64,000 nucleotides of DNA from Hyphococcus formosus (GCF_046736345.1 NZ_CP157210.1:310001-374000); one strand, 5' to 3'; shown: positions 18,223 through 27,584, counted from the stretch's first letter. Made by a program: numbers and translations. The notes: generated by a model from the sequence alone, not told the origin.

Positions 18223-18720
18223 ATGTCACGCGCAGGATTCTTTGAAACGATTGTTGGGCTTGCTGTAATCGCGGTGGCGGCGGCGTTTATGGCCTATGCT
18301 TATGGTGCCAGCGGCAAGGCGATGGGCCGGGATCAGTATCGCGTGGATGCCGTTTTCGGCAAAGTGGATGGCGTGACGGTCGGGTCGGATGTTCGCATTG
18401 CGGGCGTGAAGGTTGGATCAGTCGCGGGCAATTCGCTTGACCCACGAACCTATGAAGCAAATGTCGAGCTTGCGATTAATGATGGGGTGATGATCCCAGA
18501 GGATTCCATCGCGAAGGTTGTTTCAGACGGTATTCTGGGCGGCGCACATATCGCGATCGAACCGGGAGCCGCCGAAGAAATGCTCCGCGAAGGCGATAAA
18601 ATCACGATTACACAGGGGTCTGTGGACCTGTTAGGGCTTGCGGTTCAAGCGTTCACAAGTCAGGCTTCGGGAAACAAGGCTGGCAATGAGCCAGAAACGG
18701 ATCCTTTGGGGGATTTTTAA
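18223..18720 (+). CDS. mlaD: Outer-membrane lipid asymmetry protein MlaD (MCE domain)
   Basis: 165 residues. There is one transmembrane helix about 8-27, then an MCE domain about 40-120 with the motif FGKVDGVTVGSDVRIAGVKVGSV. The C-terminal helical part is short. MlaD hexamers form the periplasmic channel of the Mla phospholipid transporter, but the other mla genes are not in this block. GAGGGGAG precedes the ATG. The stop overlaps the start of the next gene by one base. This is a second MCE protein besides the one at the window start. Confidence 0.93.
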   Translation: MSRAGFFETIVGLAVIAVAAAFMAYAYGASGKAMGRDQYRVDAVFGKVDGVTVGSDVRIAGVKVGSVAGNSLDPRTYEANVELAINDGVMIPEDSIAKVVSDGILGGAHIAIEPGAAEEMLREGDKITITQGSVDLLGLAVQAFTSQASGNKAGNEPETDPLGDF

Positions 18721-19382
18721 TGCTGAGATTAGCGGCGATCGGTTTTTTGGGTTTGGTTGCATTGCCAGCGTCCGCGCAAAACCCCGAAGACGAGCTTGAA
18801 GCACTATTAAACGGAACTGATGCGACGGAAGAGGAAAGCGAGCTTGATGCGCTTTCCCGGAATGAAGACGATCCGTTTGCGGGTGTTATTGAGACCGAGG
18901 AACGTGAGCCTGTTTCTGTTACGCTTCGTGCCCTGAACAAGATTACTGCGCGATATACTGACATCGAAATTGAAATGAACCAGATCGCGAAATTTGGTTC
19001 GCTCGAAATACAGCCGCGGACATGCGACAAGCGCCCGCCAGAGGAATTTCCGGAAACAACGGCTTTCCTCGAAATTTTCGATCTTGAATACAATAGCCGG
19101 CAAAGTGATCTAAAAATCAAAGAACCGGAAATCATCGAAGATGAGATCGAAACAAAAGAGCTTGAGGTCCTGCCGGGTACCCCGATTGGCGAGCCGCCAG
19201 TTCAGTCAGAGCCGCAGGAAATCCGTGGCCCGCTTCCCATCGTGACCGAAGGCCCGCAGGCGGAAGGTATCAATATCTTCAGGGGGTGGATGTTTGCTTC
19301 TTCACCGGCGCTGAACGCGTTAGAGCATCCGGTTTATGATGTCTGGGTAATCGACTGCAAAACCAAGCTGGTTGAGAATTGA
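18720..19382 (+). CDS. DUF2155 family exported protein
   Basis: 220 residues. A signal peptide of about 19 residues ends ASA. An acidic low-complexity stretch follows to about residue 65, then the first half of the DUF2155 domain (ITARYTDIEIEMNQIAKFG, EIQPRTCDKRPPEE). An acidic insert of about 60 residues (120-180) precedes the closing FRGWMFASSPALNALEHPVYDVWVIDC. The function of the family is unknown; its constant neighbours (mlaD, aat, acc genes) suggest an envelope role. The ATG shares one base with the mlaD stop. The 3' end overlaps the convergent aat gene by 49 bases. Confidence 0.88.
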   Translation: MLRLAAIGFLGLVALPASAQNPEDELEALLNGTDATEEESELDALSRNEDDPFAGVIETEEREPVSVTLRALNKITARYTDIEIEMNQIAKFGSLEIQPRTCDKRPPEEFPETTAFLEIFDLEYNSRQSDLKIKEPEIIEDEIETKELEVLPGTPIGEPPVQSEPQEIRGPLPIVTEGPQAEGINIFRGWMFASSPALNALEHPVYDVWVIDCKTKLVEN

Positions 19383-19999
19383 TCGGGAGCCGCAAAAAAG
19401 TCGGCATCCTGCATTAAAGCATCGCGCAAAATGACCTGATAGTCTTTGTCCACCATACCAATCAGGCCGAATTGGGTCAGGTGGTCATTATAAAACTGCG
19501 CGTCGATAAAGTCGAAACCACCGACAATAAGCCGCCCAATTAGGTGAACCATCGCGACCTTGCTCGCATTGGTCGCCCGCGAAAACATGCTCTCGCCACA
19601 AAAAGCAGCGCCGAGCGATACGCCGTATAAACCACCGACGAGCCTGCCATTGTCCCAGCACTCGACTGAATGGGCCAGCCCCTGAAAATGAAGCTCCGTA
19701 TAGGCTTCGATGATCGCATCATTGATCCATGTATCGGGCCGCGCTTTTGTCGTTTCCGCGCATGCGTTAATCACCTGATCGAAGGCAGTATTGATGCGAA
19801 TCTCGAATGGATCTTTTTTTACAAATCGCAAAAGGCGTTTTGGAATATGAAAATCATCGAGCGGGATAACGCCGCGTTCGTCAGGCAGGATCCAGACGGT
19901 CTGGTTATCGTCGCGCGACCGGGCCATCGGGAAATAGCCAAGCGTATAAGCCTTTAACAGCTCATCAACAGAAATTTCATTTGCCGAGTCACGGGCCAT
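19334..19999 (-). CDS. aat: Leucyl/phenylalanyl-tRNA--protein transferase
   Basis: 221 residues, the usual length. The motifs include the AYTLGYFPMAR start, the VIPLDDFHIPKRLLRF region, and the conserved VECWDNGRLVGGLYGVSLGAAFCGESMFSR core. It adds Leu or Phe from aminoacyl-tRNA to N-terminal Lys or Arg of proteins, marking them for ClpS/ClpAP degradation. Its last 49 bases overlap the end of the convergent DUF2155 gene. It follows accC on the same strand with a 55-base gap, so it may be co-transcribed. Confidence 0.95.
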   Translation of the reverse strand: MARDSANEISVDELLKAYTLGYFPMARSRDDNQTVWILPDERGVIPLDDFHIPKRLLRFVKKDPFEIRINTAFDQVINACAETTKARPDTWINDAIIEAYTELHFQGLAHSVECWDNGRLVGGLYGVSLGAAFCGESMFSRATNASKVAMVHLIGRLIVGGFDFIDAQFYNDHLTQFGLIGMVDKDYQVILRDALMQDADFFAAPDQFSTSLVLQSITQTS

Positions 20000-20054
20000 A
20001 GGGGCGATTATGCGCTGTAACGCCGCTATGGTCCAATGACTATTTTAGGAGGCC

Positions 20055-21401
20055 CTAAGCGTCCGTTTTTTCGAGCCACTCTTCCAGCCAGTGAATATGG
20101 TAATCACCTTTCTGGAAATCCGGGTTTTCGATGAGGTCGATAAACAGCGGAACCGTGGTTTCAATGCCGACGAAAACCATTTCAGCCAGTGCACGGCGAA
20201 GGCGCGCAATGCAATGTGCACGGTCATCGCCATAAACGATCAACTTACCGATCATTGAATCGTAATAGGGCGGAATGCGATATCCCGTATAAACCGCACT
20301 ATCGAAACGTACGCCGGGGCCACCCGCTGAGTGGAACTGTTTGATCTCGCCCGGCGACGGACGGAACGTGCGCGGGTTCTCTGCGTTTACCCGGCATTCG
20401 ATCGAGTGACCGGTGAATTTGATATCGTCCTGACTGAAGCTGAGCTTATGGCCTGCCGCGACCATGATCTGTTCACGGACAAGGTCAGTGCCGGTCACCT
20501 GTTCGGTGATTGGATGCTCCACCTGAAGGCGGGTGTTCATTTCGATGAAATAGAACTCGCCATTCTCATAGAGGAATTCAACGGTGCCCGCACCCAAATA
20601 CCCAAGCGATTCAATCGCCTTACGGACCGTGTCACCAATTTTGACGCGCTCTTGAGCTGTGAGGGCAGGCGATAATGCTTCTTCCAGCACTTTCTGGTGC
20701 CGACGCTGTAATGAACAATCGCGCTCGCCAAGTTGCACGACATTGCCGTGTTTGTCAGCGATGACCTGAATTTCGATATGACGTGGCTGCTGGAGGTATT
20801 TCTCCAGATAAACCGCGTCATCGCCAAAAGACGATTTCGCTTCGGATTTCGCGGTTGAAAGCGCCTCTTCGAGATCGGCCGCAGTTTGGGCCACTTTCAT
20901 GCCACGTCCGCCGCCACCCGATGCCGCTTTTACCAATACCGGATAGCCGATTTTTTCTGCGGCTTCGCGTGCTTCTTCAAAACTATTTACGGCACCGTCT
21001 GAGCCCGGCACAAGCGGGATGCCTGCATTGCCAACAGCGTTCTTAGCCGCAATTTTGTCGCCCATGATGCGGATATGATCTGCATCAGGACCAATAAACG
21101 TTATGTTGTGAGCGGCGACAATTTCCGCGAAACGGGCATTCTCCGAAAGGAAACCATAGCCCGGATGAATTGCGTCTGCGCCCGTGATTTCCGCCGCTGA
21201 GATAATCGCCGGAATATTGAGATAGCTATCTTTCGGAGCAGGAGGGCCGATGCAGACACTCTCATCTGCGAGGCGAACATGCATTGCGTTTTCGTCTGCA
21301 GTTGAGTGAACCGCGACCGTCGCAATGCCGAGTTCTTTGCACGCCCGATGGATACGAAGGGCGATTTCACCGCGATTGGCGATCAGAACCTTTTTGAACA
21401 T
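20055..21401 (-). CDS. accC: Acetyl-CoA carboxylase biotin carboxylase subunit
   Basis: 448 residues, full length. An N-terminal ANRGEIALRI stretch is followed by the ATP-grasp glycine loop ASGGGGRGMKV about 160-170 and the catalytic EMNTRLQVEHPITEQVTG near 287-304. It carboxylates the biotin on AccB in the first half-reaction of malonyl-CoA synthesis. GGAAATAAG precedes the ATG. It is the last acc gene of the aroQ-accB-accC unit. The carboxyltransferase subunit accA is elsewhere in the window (58630-59601). Confidence 0.97.
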   Translation of the reverse strand: MFKKVLIANRGEIALRIHRACKELGIATVAVHSTADENAMHVRLADESVCIGPPAPKDSYLNIPAIISAAEITGADAIHPGYGFLSENARFAEIVAAHNITFIGPDADHIRIMGDKIAAKNAVGNAGIPLVPGSDGAVNSFEEAREAAEKIGYPVLVKAASGGGGRGMKVAQTAADLEEALSTAKSEAKSSFGDDAVYLEKYLQQPRHIEIQVIADKHGNVVQLGERDCSLQRRHQKVLEEALSPALTAQERVKIGDTVRKAIESLGYLGAGTVEFLYENGEFYFIEMNTRLQVEHPITEQVTGTDLVREQIMVAAGHKLSFSQDDIKFTGHSIECRVNAENPRTFRPSPGEIKQFHSAGGPGVRFDSAVYTGYRIPPYYDSMIGKLIVYGDDRAHCIARLRRALAEMVFVGIETTVPLFIDLIENPDFQKGDYHIHWLEEWLEKTDA

Positions 21402-21445
21402 CTTATTTCCGTTACTGGGCCGGGTTAAGCACCCGGCAATTGGTA

Positions 21446-21925
21446 TTACTCGATGATGATGAGCGGCTCATCGAATTCCACTGGCTGACCATCTGAAACG
21501 AGGACTTTTGAAACTCGGCCAGATTTCGGTGCTGCAATTGGATTCATTGTTTTCATTGCTTCGACGATCATCACCGTTTGTCCTTCGGTCACTTGTGAAC
21601 CTTCAGCGGCGAAAGGTGCTGCACCTGGTGATGGTGCGAGATAGGCGGTGCCAACCATTGGCGATTTCACTGCGCCGGGATGGTCATTTGCGGGGGCTGC
21701 CGGGGCCGGTGCCGGTGGTGCGGCGGGAGCCGGGGCTGGCGCGGCTGCAGGCGCGGGAGCCGCAGCAATTGTTTGTGCAACGCCACCTTGTCGAGAAACC
21801 CGTAATCGCACTGTATCTTTTTCGATCTCGATTTCGGTGAGCCCAGTTTCTTCGAGGATCCCGGCAAGTTCGCGGATCCATGCCGCTTCTAATCCGTGGT
21901 CCTTGTTTTCTTTTTTGTCCGACAT
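21446..21925 (-). CDS. accB: Acetyl-CoA carboxylase biotin carboxyl carrier protein
   Basis: 159 residues from ATG 21925 (MSDKK); an ATG 30 bases upstream also has an AGGAA site, so the start is uncertain. A helical N-terminal region about 5-45 is followed by an Ala/Pro linker about 52-80. The biotinyl domain comes next, with the modified Lys125 in EAMKTMN. It carries carboxybiotin between AccC and the carboxyltransferase. It is co-directional with accC 44 bases downstream and with aroQ about 50 bases upstream. Confidence 0.95.
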   Translation of the reverse strand: MSDKKENKDHGLEAAWIRELAGILEETGLTEIEIEKDTVRLRVSRQGGVAQTIAAAPAPAAAPAPAPAAPPAPAPAAPANDHPGAVKSPMVGTAYLAPSPGAAPFAAEGSQVTEGQTVMIVEAMKTMNPIAAPKSGRVSKVLVSDGQPVEFDEPLIIIE

Positions 21926-21975
21926 GCGTTTCCCGCTTCTTCCTACACTAAACATCTGGCTTCCTGCGCGAATCG

Positions 21976-22428
21976 CTAGGAAGCTTGACTTTCTATAAGG
22001 CTTTTAAGTGCTTCTATCGCCAAACGATACCCCGAAGCACCAAAGCCCATAATAACCCCATTTGCCGCCGCCGCAGTGACCGAATGCTGCCGGAATGCCT
22101 CGCGTGCGTGAATATTCGACAGATGCAGCTCAATAACCGGAATCTGTGCTGCTTTCAGCGCATCTAAAAGGGCAATCGACGTATGCGTATAAGCGGCCGG
22201 GTTTATTATTAATCCCGCCCCTTTTGAATTGGCTTCCTGTATCCAGTCAACCAGTTGGCCTTCACTATTGGATTGGCGAAACTCAATGGAAAGGCCAAGC
22301 GCACGCGCCCGGGTGGTGCAGGCGGCCTCAATATCGGCAAGCGTGTCAGAGCCATAAATTTCTGGCTCCCGCTGGCCCAAGAGGTTCAAGTTTGGCCCAT
22401 TGAGCACATATATAGTCGTCGACGTCAT
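21976..22428 (-). CDS. aroQ: 3-dehydroquinate dehydratase, type II
   Basis: 150 residues. The motifs are VLNGPNLNLLGQREPEIYG with active-site Arg20 and Tyr25, INPAAYTHTSIAL, and ELHLSNIHARE with catalytic His102. It catalyses the third step of the shikimate pathway. It is first in the aroQ-accB-accC operon, an arrangement common in alphaproteobacteria. Other shikimate genes of the window (aroK, aroB) are at 53929-55607. Confidence 0.96.
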   Translation of the reverse strand: MTSTTIYVLNGPNLNLLGQREPEIYGSDTLADIEAACTTRARALGLSIEFRQSNSEGQLVDWIQEANSKGAGLIINPAAYTHTSIALLDALKAAQIPVIELHLSNIHAREAFRQHSVTAAAANGVIMGFGASGYRLAIEALKSLIESQAS

Positions 22429-22536
22429 AAACTTCTGCCAATCTTCTTGCGGGGCCCATAGCGCCTTAATAGAAGGGCGCCTAGATATAAAGTGGCTTAC
22501 CTGACCCCCGCAATAGAGGGAAGAGATTGAATTTTC

Positions 22537-22737
22537 ATGGATATTACAATTAACGGAGAAAAAAAGGCACTCGACGGGCCCCTGACGATTGCCGGGCTTT
22601 TGGGCGTTTTGGCGCTGGAGCCGCGAAAAATCGCGGTTGAGCGCAATCTCGAGATTGTTCCCAAGTCCAAATATGACGAAACGCCCCTATCGGATGGGGA
22701 TAAAATCGAAATTGTGCAGTTTGTAGGTGGTGGTTGA
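22537..22737 (+). CDS. thiS: Sulfur carrier protein ThiS
   Basis: 66 residues with a ubiquitin-like fold, ending VGGG; the terminal Gly becomes the thiocarboxylate that donates sulfur to the thiazole ring. GAGGGAAGAG lies about 15 bases before the ATG. One base separates its stop from the thiG start codon, so the two are co-translated. No TPP riboswitch consensus was seen in the 108-base spacer before it. Confidence 0.92.
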   Translation: MDITINGEKKALDGPLTIAGLLGVLALEPRKIAVERNLEIVPKSKYDETPLSDGDKIEIVQFVGGG

Positions 22738-22738
22738 T

Positions 22739-23527
22739 ATGTCTGACGGAAAAGAAAAAGCGGATATCCTTGAGGTTGCGGGGCAGAAATTCAATTCGCG
22801 GCTGATCATCGGCACCGGCAAATATGAAACCTATGCCCAGAACGCAGAGGCCGCTGAAGCCGCTGGCGCGGAAATGGTTACGGTCGCCGTGCGGCGGGTC
22901 AATCTGACGGACAAGGACAAACCGATGTTGGTCGATTTCCTCGACCCGGACAAATATGTCTATCTGCCAAATACGGCCGGGTGCTTTACCGCAGAGGATG
23001 CGATTCGCACATTGCGCCTCGCGCGCGAGGCCGGCGGCTGGAACCTCGTAAAGCTTGAGGTTCTATCAGATCAGAAAACGCTTTATCCGGATATGGAAGA
23101 GACCCTGCGAGCCGCAAAGCTTTTGATCAAAGAGGGCTTTGAGGTCATGGTCTATTGTTCCGATGATCCGGTTTACGCGCGCAAGCTAGAGGACGCCGGA
23201 TGTTGTGCGATTATGCCATTGGGCTCCCTTATCGGCTCTGGCCTCGGGATCATGAATCCCGTCAATATTCGATTGATTGTCGAGCAATCATCTGTACCCG
23301 TTATTGTTGATGCAGGCGTTGGCACAGCATCTGATGCGGCGATGGCAATGGAACTGGGATGTGATGGTGTGCTGATGAATACGGCGATTGCCGAGGCGCG
23401 TGACCCGATACTTATGGCGAGTGCGATGAAGCATGCCGTCATCGCCGGGCGAGAGGCTTATCTCGCTGGCCGGATGCCGAAAAAACGTTATGCGGATCCA
23501 TCAAGCCCGCTAGCGGGGTTGATTTAA
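22739..23527 (+). CDS. thiG: Thiazole synthase
   Basis: 262 residues from ATG 22739; an in-frame GTG four codons earlier lies inside thiS. It is a TIM barrel with catalytic Lys105 in WNLVKLEVL and the phosphate-binding turns MPLGSLIGSG and VDAGVGTASDA. It combines deoxyxylulose phosphate, the glycine imine made by ThiO and sulfur from ThiS into the thiamine thiazole. It is the second gene of thiS-thiG; thiO is 11 kb away. Confidence 0.96.
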   Translation: MSDGKEKADILEVAGQKFNSRLIIGTGKYETYAQNAEAAEAAGAEMVTVAVRRVNLTDKDKPMLVDFLDPDKYVYLPNTAGCFTAEDAIRTLRLAREAGGWNLVKLEVLSDQKTLYPDMEETLRAAKLLIKEGFEVMVYCSDDPVYARKLEDAGCCAIMPLGSLIGSGLGIMNPVNIRLIVEQSSVPVIVDAGVGTASDAAMAMELGCDGVLMNTAIAEARDPILMASAMKHAVIAGREAYLAGRMPKKRYADPSSPLAGLI

Positions 23528-23578
23528 TCTGGCACAAACGGTGCGGCGAATTGATGTAAAAATCAGCCGCTCCGTTCC

Positions 23579-23606
23579 CTTGTGTGACTATTAATCGACC
23601 CTATCT
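23579..23606 (+). promoter_or_regulatory. Heat-shock sigma factor (RpoH)-type promoter of clpB
   Basis: CTTGTGT (23579-23585), 13 bases, then CCCTATCT (23599-23606). This fits the sigma-32 form CTTGAAA-N11-15-CCCCATNT closely, keeping the invariant CTTG and CCC-AT-T. It lies about 67 bases before the clpB start, a heat-shock chaperone gene, which supports the reading. Confidence 0.7.
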
Positions 23607-23672
23607 ATGAGTGGACGTGGTGTCGCCGCAAAGCGGGGCACTAGTGGGAAGTGACGCTCAGATGAGGTCGAT

Positions 23673-26330
23673 ATGCAATTTGAAAATTATACGGATCGCG
23701 CTCGCGGCCTGATACAGGCTGCTCAAACAATTGCCCTGCGCGAGGGGCATCAGCAATTCACACCAGAACATGTTTTAAAGGCACTGCTTGATGATCAGGA
23801 AGGCCTTGCGGCGAACCTTATCCGGGCGGCCGGTGGGCAGCCGGAAACGGCGCTGCAACTGACGGACGAGGCGCTTGCAAAGCTGCCGAAAGTAGAGGGC
23901 GGTAACGGCCAGATCTATATGGCTGCGCCAACGGCAAAGGTTTTCGCCAATGCCGAGGAAATCGGCAAAAAAGCCGGTGACAAATTCGTAACTGCTGAAC
24001 GGCTTTTAACGGCACTCGCGGTAGAGGCCGATGCGCAGACATCAAAAATTTTAAAACAGGCAGGCGTCACGGCAACCAAGCTGAACGCCGCGATCAACGA
24101 AATCCGAAAGGGACGCACGGCAGACACTGCCTCCGCCGAGCAGGCCTATGATGCATTGAAGCGCTATGCACGCGACCTGACCGAAGCCGCCCGCAACGGC
24201 AAGCTGGATCCGGTTATTGGGCGCGACGAAGAAATCCGCCGCACGATGCAGGTGTTGTCGCGCCGTACAAAGAATAACCCCGTTCTCATTGGTGAGCCAG
24301 GTGTTGGTAAAACCGCTATTGCCGAAGGTCTTGCGCTACGTATCGTAAATGGGGATGTGCCAGAAAGCCTTCGTGACAAAAGTCTGTTGGCGCTTGATAT
24401 GGGATCTTTAATCGCCGGTGCCAAATATCGCGGTGAATTCGAGGAACGCCTAAAGGCTGTCCTACAGGAAGTAACCGGTGCCGCTGGACAGATCATTTTG
24501 TTCATTGATGAAATGCACACGCTTGTTGGTGCCGGCAAAACCGATGGCGCGATGGACGCGTCAAATCTTTTGAAACCTGCTTTGGCGCGTGGGGAGCTCC
24601 ACTGCGTGGGCGCTACGACGCTCGAAGAATATCGGAAATATGTTGAAAAAGACGCCGCCTTAGCGCGGCGCTTCCAGGCCGTTTTTGTCGATGAGCCGAC
24701 TGTTGAGGATACTGTTTCCATCCTGCGTGGCTTGAAAGAGAAGTATGAGCTGCATCACGGTGTGCGGATTTCCGACAGTGCGATTGTTGCGGCTGCGACT
24801 TTGTCCAATCGATATATCACTGACCGGTTTTTGCCGGATAAGGCGATCGACCTTGTGGATGAAGCCGCATCCAGGCTGCGGATGGAAGTGGATAGCAAGC
24901 CCGAGGAGCTTGATGAGCTGGATCGCCGGATCATTCAGATGAAGATTGAGCGCGAGGCACTCAAGAAAGAGGATGACCGCGCATCTAAAGACCGGTTGGA
25001 GAAGCTCGATAAAGAGCTTTCCGAGTTAGAACAGAAATCTGCTGACATCACGGCGCGGTGGCGTTCTGAAAAAGATAGTCTGGCCTCTGCGACCAAGGTT
25101 AAAGAGGCGCTAGACCACGCACGTCAGCAATTGGCGGATGCGGAACGCCGTGGTGATCTGGGGCGGGCATCAGAACTCAAATATGGCGAAATCCCCGCAC
25201 TTGAAAAACAACTGACGCAGGCTGAATCGAATGCAAATGAGAACGCCAAAACCTTGGTGCACGAAGTTGTCACCGATGAGAATATTGCGTCAATCGTTTC
25301 TCGTTGGACGGGTGTTCCCGTTGATAAAATGCTTGAGGGCGAGCGTGAGAAACTTCTCAAAATGGAAGATAATCTCGCTGGCCGTGTTGTCGGTCAAAGC
25401 GAAGCCGTTAGCGCTGTGTCATCGGCTGTGCGGCGAGCGCGGGCCGGCCTGAAAGACCCTAATCGCCCTATGGGTTCATTCCTGTTTCTTGGACCAACTG
25501 GTGTTGGGAAGACCGAGCTGACCAAAGCGCTCGCGGAGTTCTTGTTTGACGATGAAACCGCTATCGCGCGGATTGATATGTCCGAGTTTATGGAAAAGCA
25601 TTCCGTAGCAAGATTGATCGGTGCACCGCCAGGCTATGTCGGTTATGAAGAAGGTGGCGTGCTGACCGAACGTGTTCGACGCCGGCCTTATCAGGTCGTT
25701 CTTTTCGACGAGATCGAAAAAGCCCACCCGGATGTTTTTAACGTCTTGCTACAGGTGCTTGACGATGGTCGCCTGACGGACGGCCAGGGGCACACAGTCG
25801 ATTTCAAAAATACGTTGATTTTGATGACGTCGAACCTAGGTGCGGAACACCTTGCCGCGCTTGGTGATAATGACAGTGTGGATAAAGCGCGGCCATTGGT
25901 GATGGATGCGGTACGTGCGAATTTCCGTCCGGAATTCCTCAATCGTCTCGATGAAATCATTCTATTCCATCGCCTTAGCCGGGCGAATATGGACCGGATT
26001 GTTGATATTCAAATCGGCCGTTTGCAAAAACTGCTGGTCGAGCGAAAGATCACGATTGAGCTGGATGATGACGCGCGTGCCTGGCTGGGCGATCATGGTT
26101 ATGACCCGGTCTATGGTGCGCGGCCGCTGAAACGCGTCATTCAGAAAAAACTGCAAGATCCGTTGGCAGAGTTGCTGTTAGCTGGTGATGTTGTCGATGG
26201 CGAGACACTAAATGTCTCCGCTGACGAAAATGGATTGACGATAAATGGTCAATCCGTCGGTGGGCGGGATACGTTCTCGCTTGATGAAAGCGGAAAGTCG
26301 GAACCGCCCCCTGGCGCGTTACTGAATTGA
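23673..26330 (+). CDS. clpB: ATP-dependent disaggregase ClpB
   Basis: 885 residues. The Clp N-domain repeat is about 1-150. The first AAA+ domain has Walker A GEPGVGKT near 207-214 and Walker B ILFIDEMHTLVGAGK. The coiled-coil middle domain is about 410-525 and distinguishes ClpB from ClpA. The second AAA+ domain has GPTGVGKTEL near 608-617 and the sensor region FRPEFLNRLDEI. It rescues aggregated proteins with DnaK. An RpoH-type promoter lies upstream, and a 65-residue unknown gene starts nine bases after its stop. Confidence 0.98.
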   Translation: MQFENYTDRARGLIQAAQTIALREGHQQFTPEHVLKALLDDQEGLAANLIRAAGGQPETALQLTDEALAKLPKVEGGNGQIYMAAPTAKVFANAEEIGKKAGDKFVTAERLLTALAVEADAQTSKILKQAGVTATKLNAAINEIRKGRTADTASAEQAYDALKRYARDLTEAARNGKLDPVIGRDEEIRRTMQVLSRRTKNNPVLIGEPGVGKTAIAEGLALRIVNGDVPESLRDKSLLALDMGSLIAGAKYRGEFEERLKAVLQEVTGAAGQIILFIDEMHTLVGAGKTDGAMDASNLLKPALARGELHCVGATTLEEYRKYVEKDAALARRFQAVFVDEPTVEDTVSILRGLKEKYELHHGVRISDSAIVAAATLSNRYITDRFLPDKAIDLVDEAASRLRMEVDSKPEELDELDRRIIQMKIEREALKKEDDRASKDRLEKLDKELSELEQKSADITARWRSEKDSLASATKVKEALDHARQQLADAERRGDLGRASELKYGEIPALEKQLTQAESNANENAKTLVHEVVTDENIASIVSRWTGVPVDKMLEGEREKLLKMEDNLAGRVVGQSEAVSAVSSAVRRARAGLKDPNRPMGSFLFLGPTGVGKTELTKALAEFLFDDETAIARIDMSEFMEKHSVARLIGAPPGYVGYEEGGVLTERVRRRPYQVVLFDEIEKAHPDVFNVLLQVLDDGRLTDGQGHTVDFKNTLILMTSNLGAEHLAALGDNDSVDKARPLVMDAVRANFRPEFLNRLDEIILFHRLSRANMDRIVDIQIGRLQKLLVERKITIELDDDARAWLGDHGYDPVYGARPLKRVIQKKLQDPLAELLLAGDVVDGETLNVSADENGLTINGQSVGGRDTFSLDESGKSEPPPGALLN

Positions 26331-26338
26331 GGACACTG

Positions 26339-26536
26339 ATGACAAAATCAGATTGGAAACCGGACGAGGAAGCCGCGCTCAAGGCGCTGATCCGGGCGAC
26401 AGTGATGAATATCGGTCCGATCGACCCGGCGACGCTTCCGTCAAAGGTGCGTAAGCGGATCAAAGATCAGATTTCTGGTGATTTTGATATTGACGCCTAT
26501 GTCCGTGAAATCCTTAAAGAAACGCAGAAAAAATAG
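26339..26536 (+). CDS. Small charged protein of unknown function downstream of clpB
   Basis: 65 residues from ATG 26339, preceded by GAGGAC, which overlaps the clpB stop. It is a soluble helical protein rich in Lys, Asp and Ile, with a central PIDPATLPSKVRKRIKDQI and a C-terminal helix ending ETQKK. There is no signal or membrane segment. The tight spacing to clpB suggests the same heat-shock transcript. I do not recognise a family. Confidence 0.7.
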   Translation: MTKSDWKPDEEAALKALIRATVMNIGPIDPATLPSKVRKRIKDQISGDFDIDAYVREILKETQKK

Positions 26537-26606
26537 CGGCTTTAATGTGATTGGAAAGCGGGGATTTTTCGCGTTATGAAGCAGTCTCGGATAAAGGGAT
26601 TGCTTC

Positions 26607-27584
26607 ATGACTGATAAATTCAAGATGGCCGCCATTCAGGCTGCGCCCGTGCTTTTCGATAAGCGCGCGTCGACCGACAAAGCGATTACGCTTATCGCCG
26701 AAGCAAGTAAGCGGGGCGCAGAGATCGCTGCATTTGGTGAATGTTGGTTGCCGGGCTATCCATTTTGGGTTGATGGTCCCGTGGTTGACCTGACATGGGA
26801 AGCAAGCGCGGTTTTTCTTGAGAATTCTGTGTGCCTTGATGGACCGGAAGTTAGTGCTCTTTGCGCTGCCGCCAAAGACTATGAGATCGACATAACGATT
26901 GGGGTTGCCGAGAAAGATCCGTTCACGCAAGGCACGGCCTATTGTACCGCACTAACGATTGGGCGTGAGGGCAAGGTGCTGAACCGGCATCGGAAGCTGA
27001 AGCCAACCCATGCAGAACGCATTATTTGGGGCGATGGAGATGCCTCTGGATTACGCGTTATCGACCGTGACTATGGCCGGACTAGTGCGCTCAATTGTTG
27101 GGAACATCAAATGATGTTGCCCGGCTATGCATTGGCCGCGCAAGGCACGCAAATTCACTCGGCGCTTTGGCCCGGCTGGGAGAAAACACCGCGTGAGGGT
27201 GAATATTGTTGGGCGCGGCAACATTTATTATCTCGCGCCTTTGCAAGCCAGTCTGCTTCATATGTTATTTGTGCGGCCGGTTTACGGCTCAAAGAACATA
27301 TTCCGGATCGCTGGAAACCATTAGGCGAATGGGAACATTCGGGCGCTTCTGCGATCATTGACCCGCGCGGTGAGATTATTGCACAAGCCGGTGAAGGGGA
27401 GGAGATCCTGATTGCCGAAGGATCCCTGGAGATCGTGCGTGCAGCGAAATCCGCTTGCGATATTGCGGGGCATTATTCGCGTCCGGATATTTTTGACATA
27501 CGGATTAATATTGCTGAGACGAAGCCGCGCGTTGAATTTAATAACCCGGCGGATGCAACGCTTTATGCTGACGAAGAAGAATAA
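26607..27584 (+). CDS. Nitrilase (carbon-nitrogen hydrolase superfamily)
   Basis: 325 residues. The Glu-Lys-Cys triad is Glu45 in FGECWLPGYP, Lys130 in RHRKLKPTHAER and Cys164 in LNCWEHQMM. The RKLKPT and NCWEH forms are those of true nitrilases (nitrile to carboxylic acid plus ammonia) rather than amidases. Such enzymes form cytoplasmic spirals. It stands alone; its 3' end overlaps the convergent glycosyltransferase by 22 bases. The natural nitrile is unknown. Confidence 0.9.
   Translation: MTDKFKMAAIQAAPVLFDKRASTDKAITLIAEASKRGAEIAAFGECWLPGYPFWVDGPVVDLTWEASAVFLENSVCLDGPEVSALCAAAKDYEIDITIGVAEKDPFTQGTAYCTALTIGREGKVLNRHRKLKPTHAERIIWGDGDASGLRVIDRDYGRTSALNCWEHQMMLPGYALAAQGTQIHSALWPGWEKTPREGEYCWARQHLLSRAFASQSASYVICAAGLRLKEHIPDRWKPLGEWEHSGASAIIDPRGEIIAQAGEGEEILIAEGSLEIVRAAKSACDIAGHYSRPDIFDIRINIAETKPRVEFNNPADATLYADEEE

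Noticed and set aside
22429..22536. TPP riboswitch before thiS
   Set aside because: The conserved CTGAGA and ACCTGATC elements are absent.
23543..23570. Hairpin after thiG as a terminator
   Set aside because: GCGGC/GCCGC pairing exists but has a four-base bulge and no T-run.
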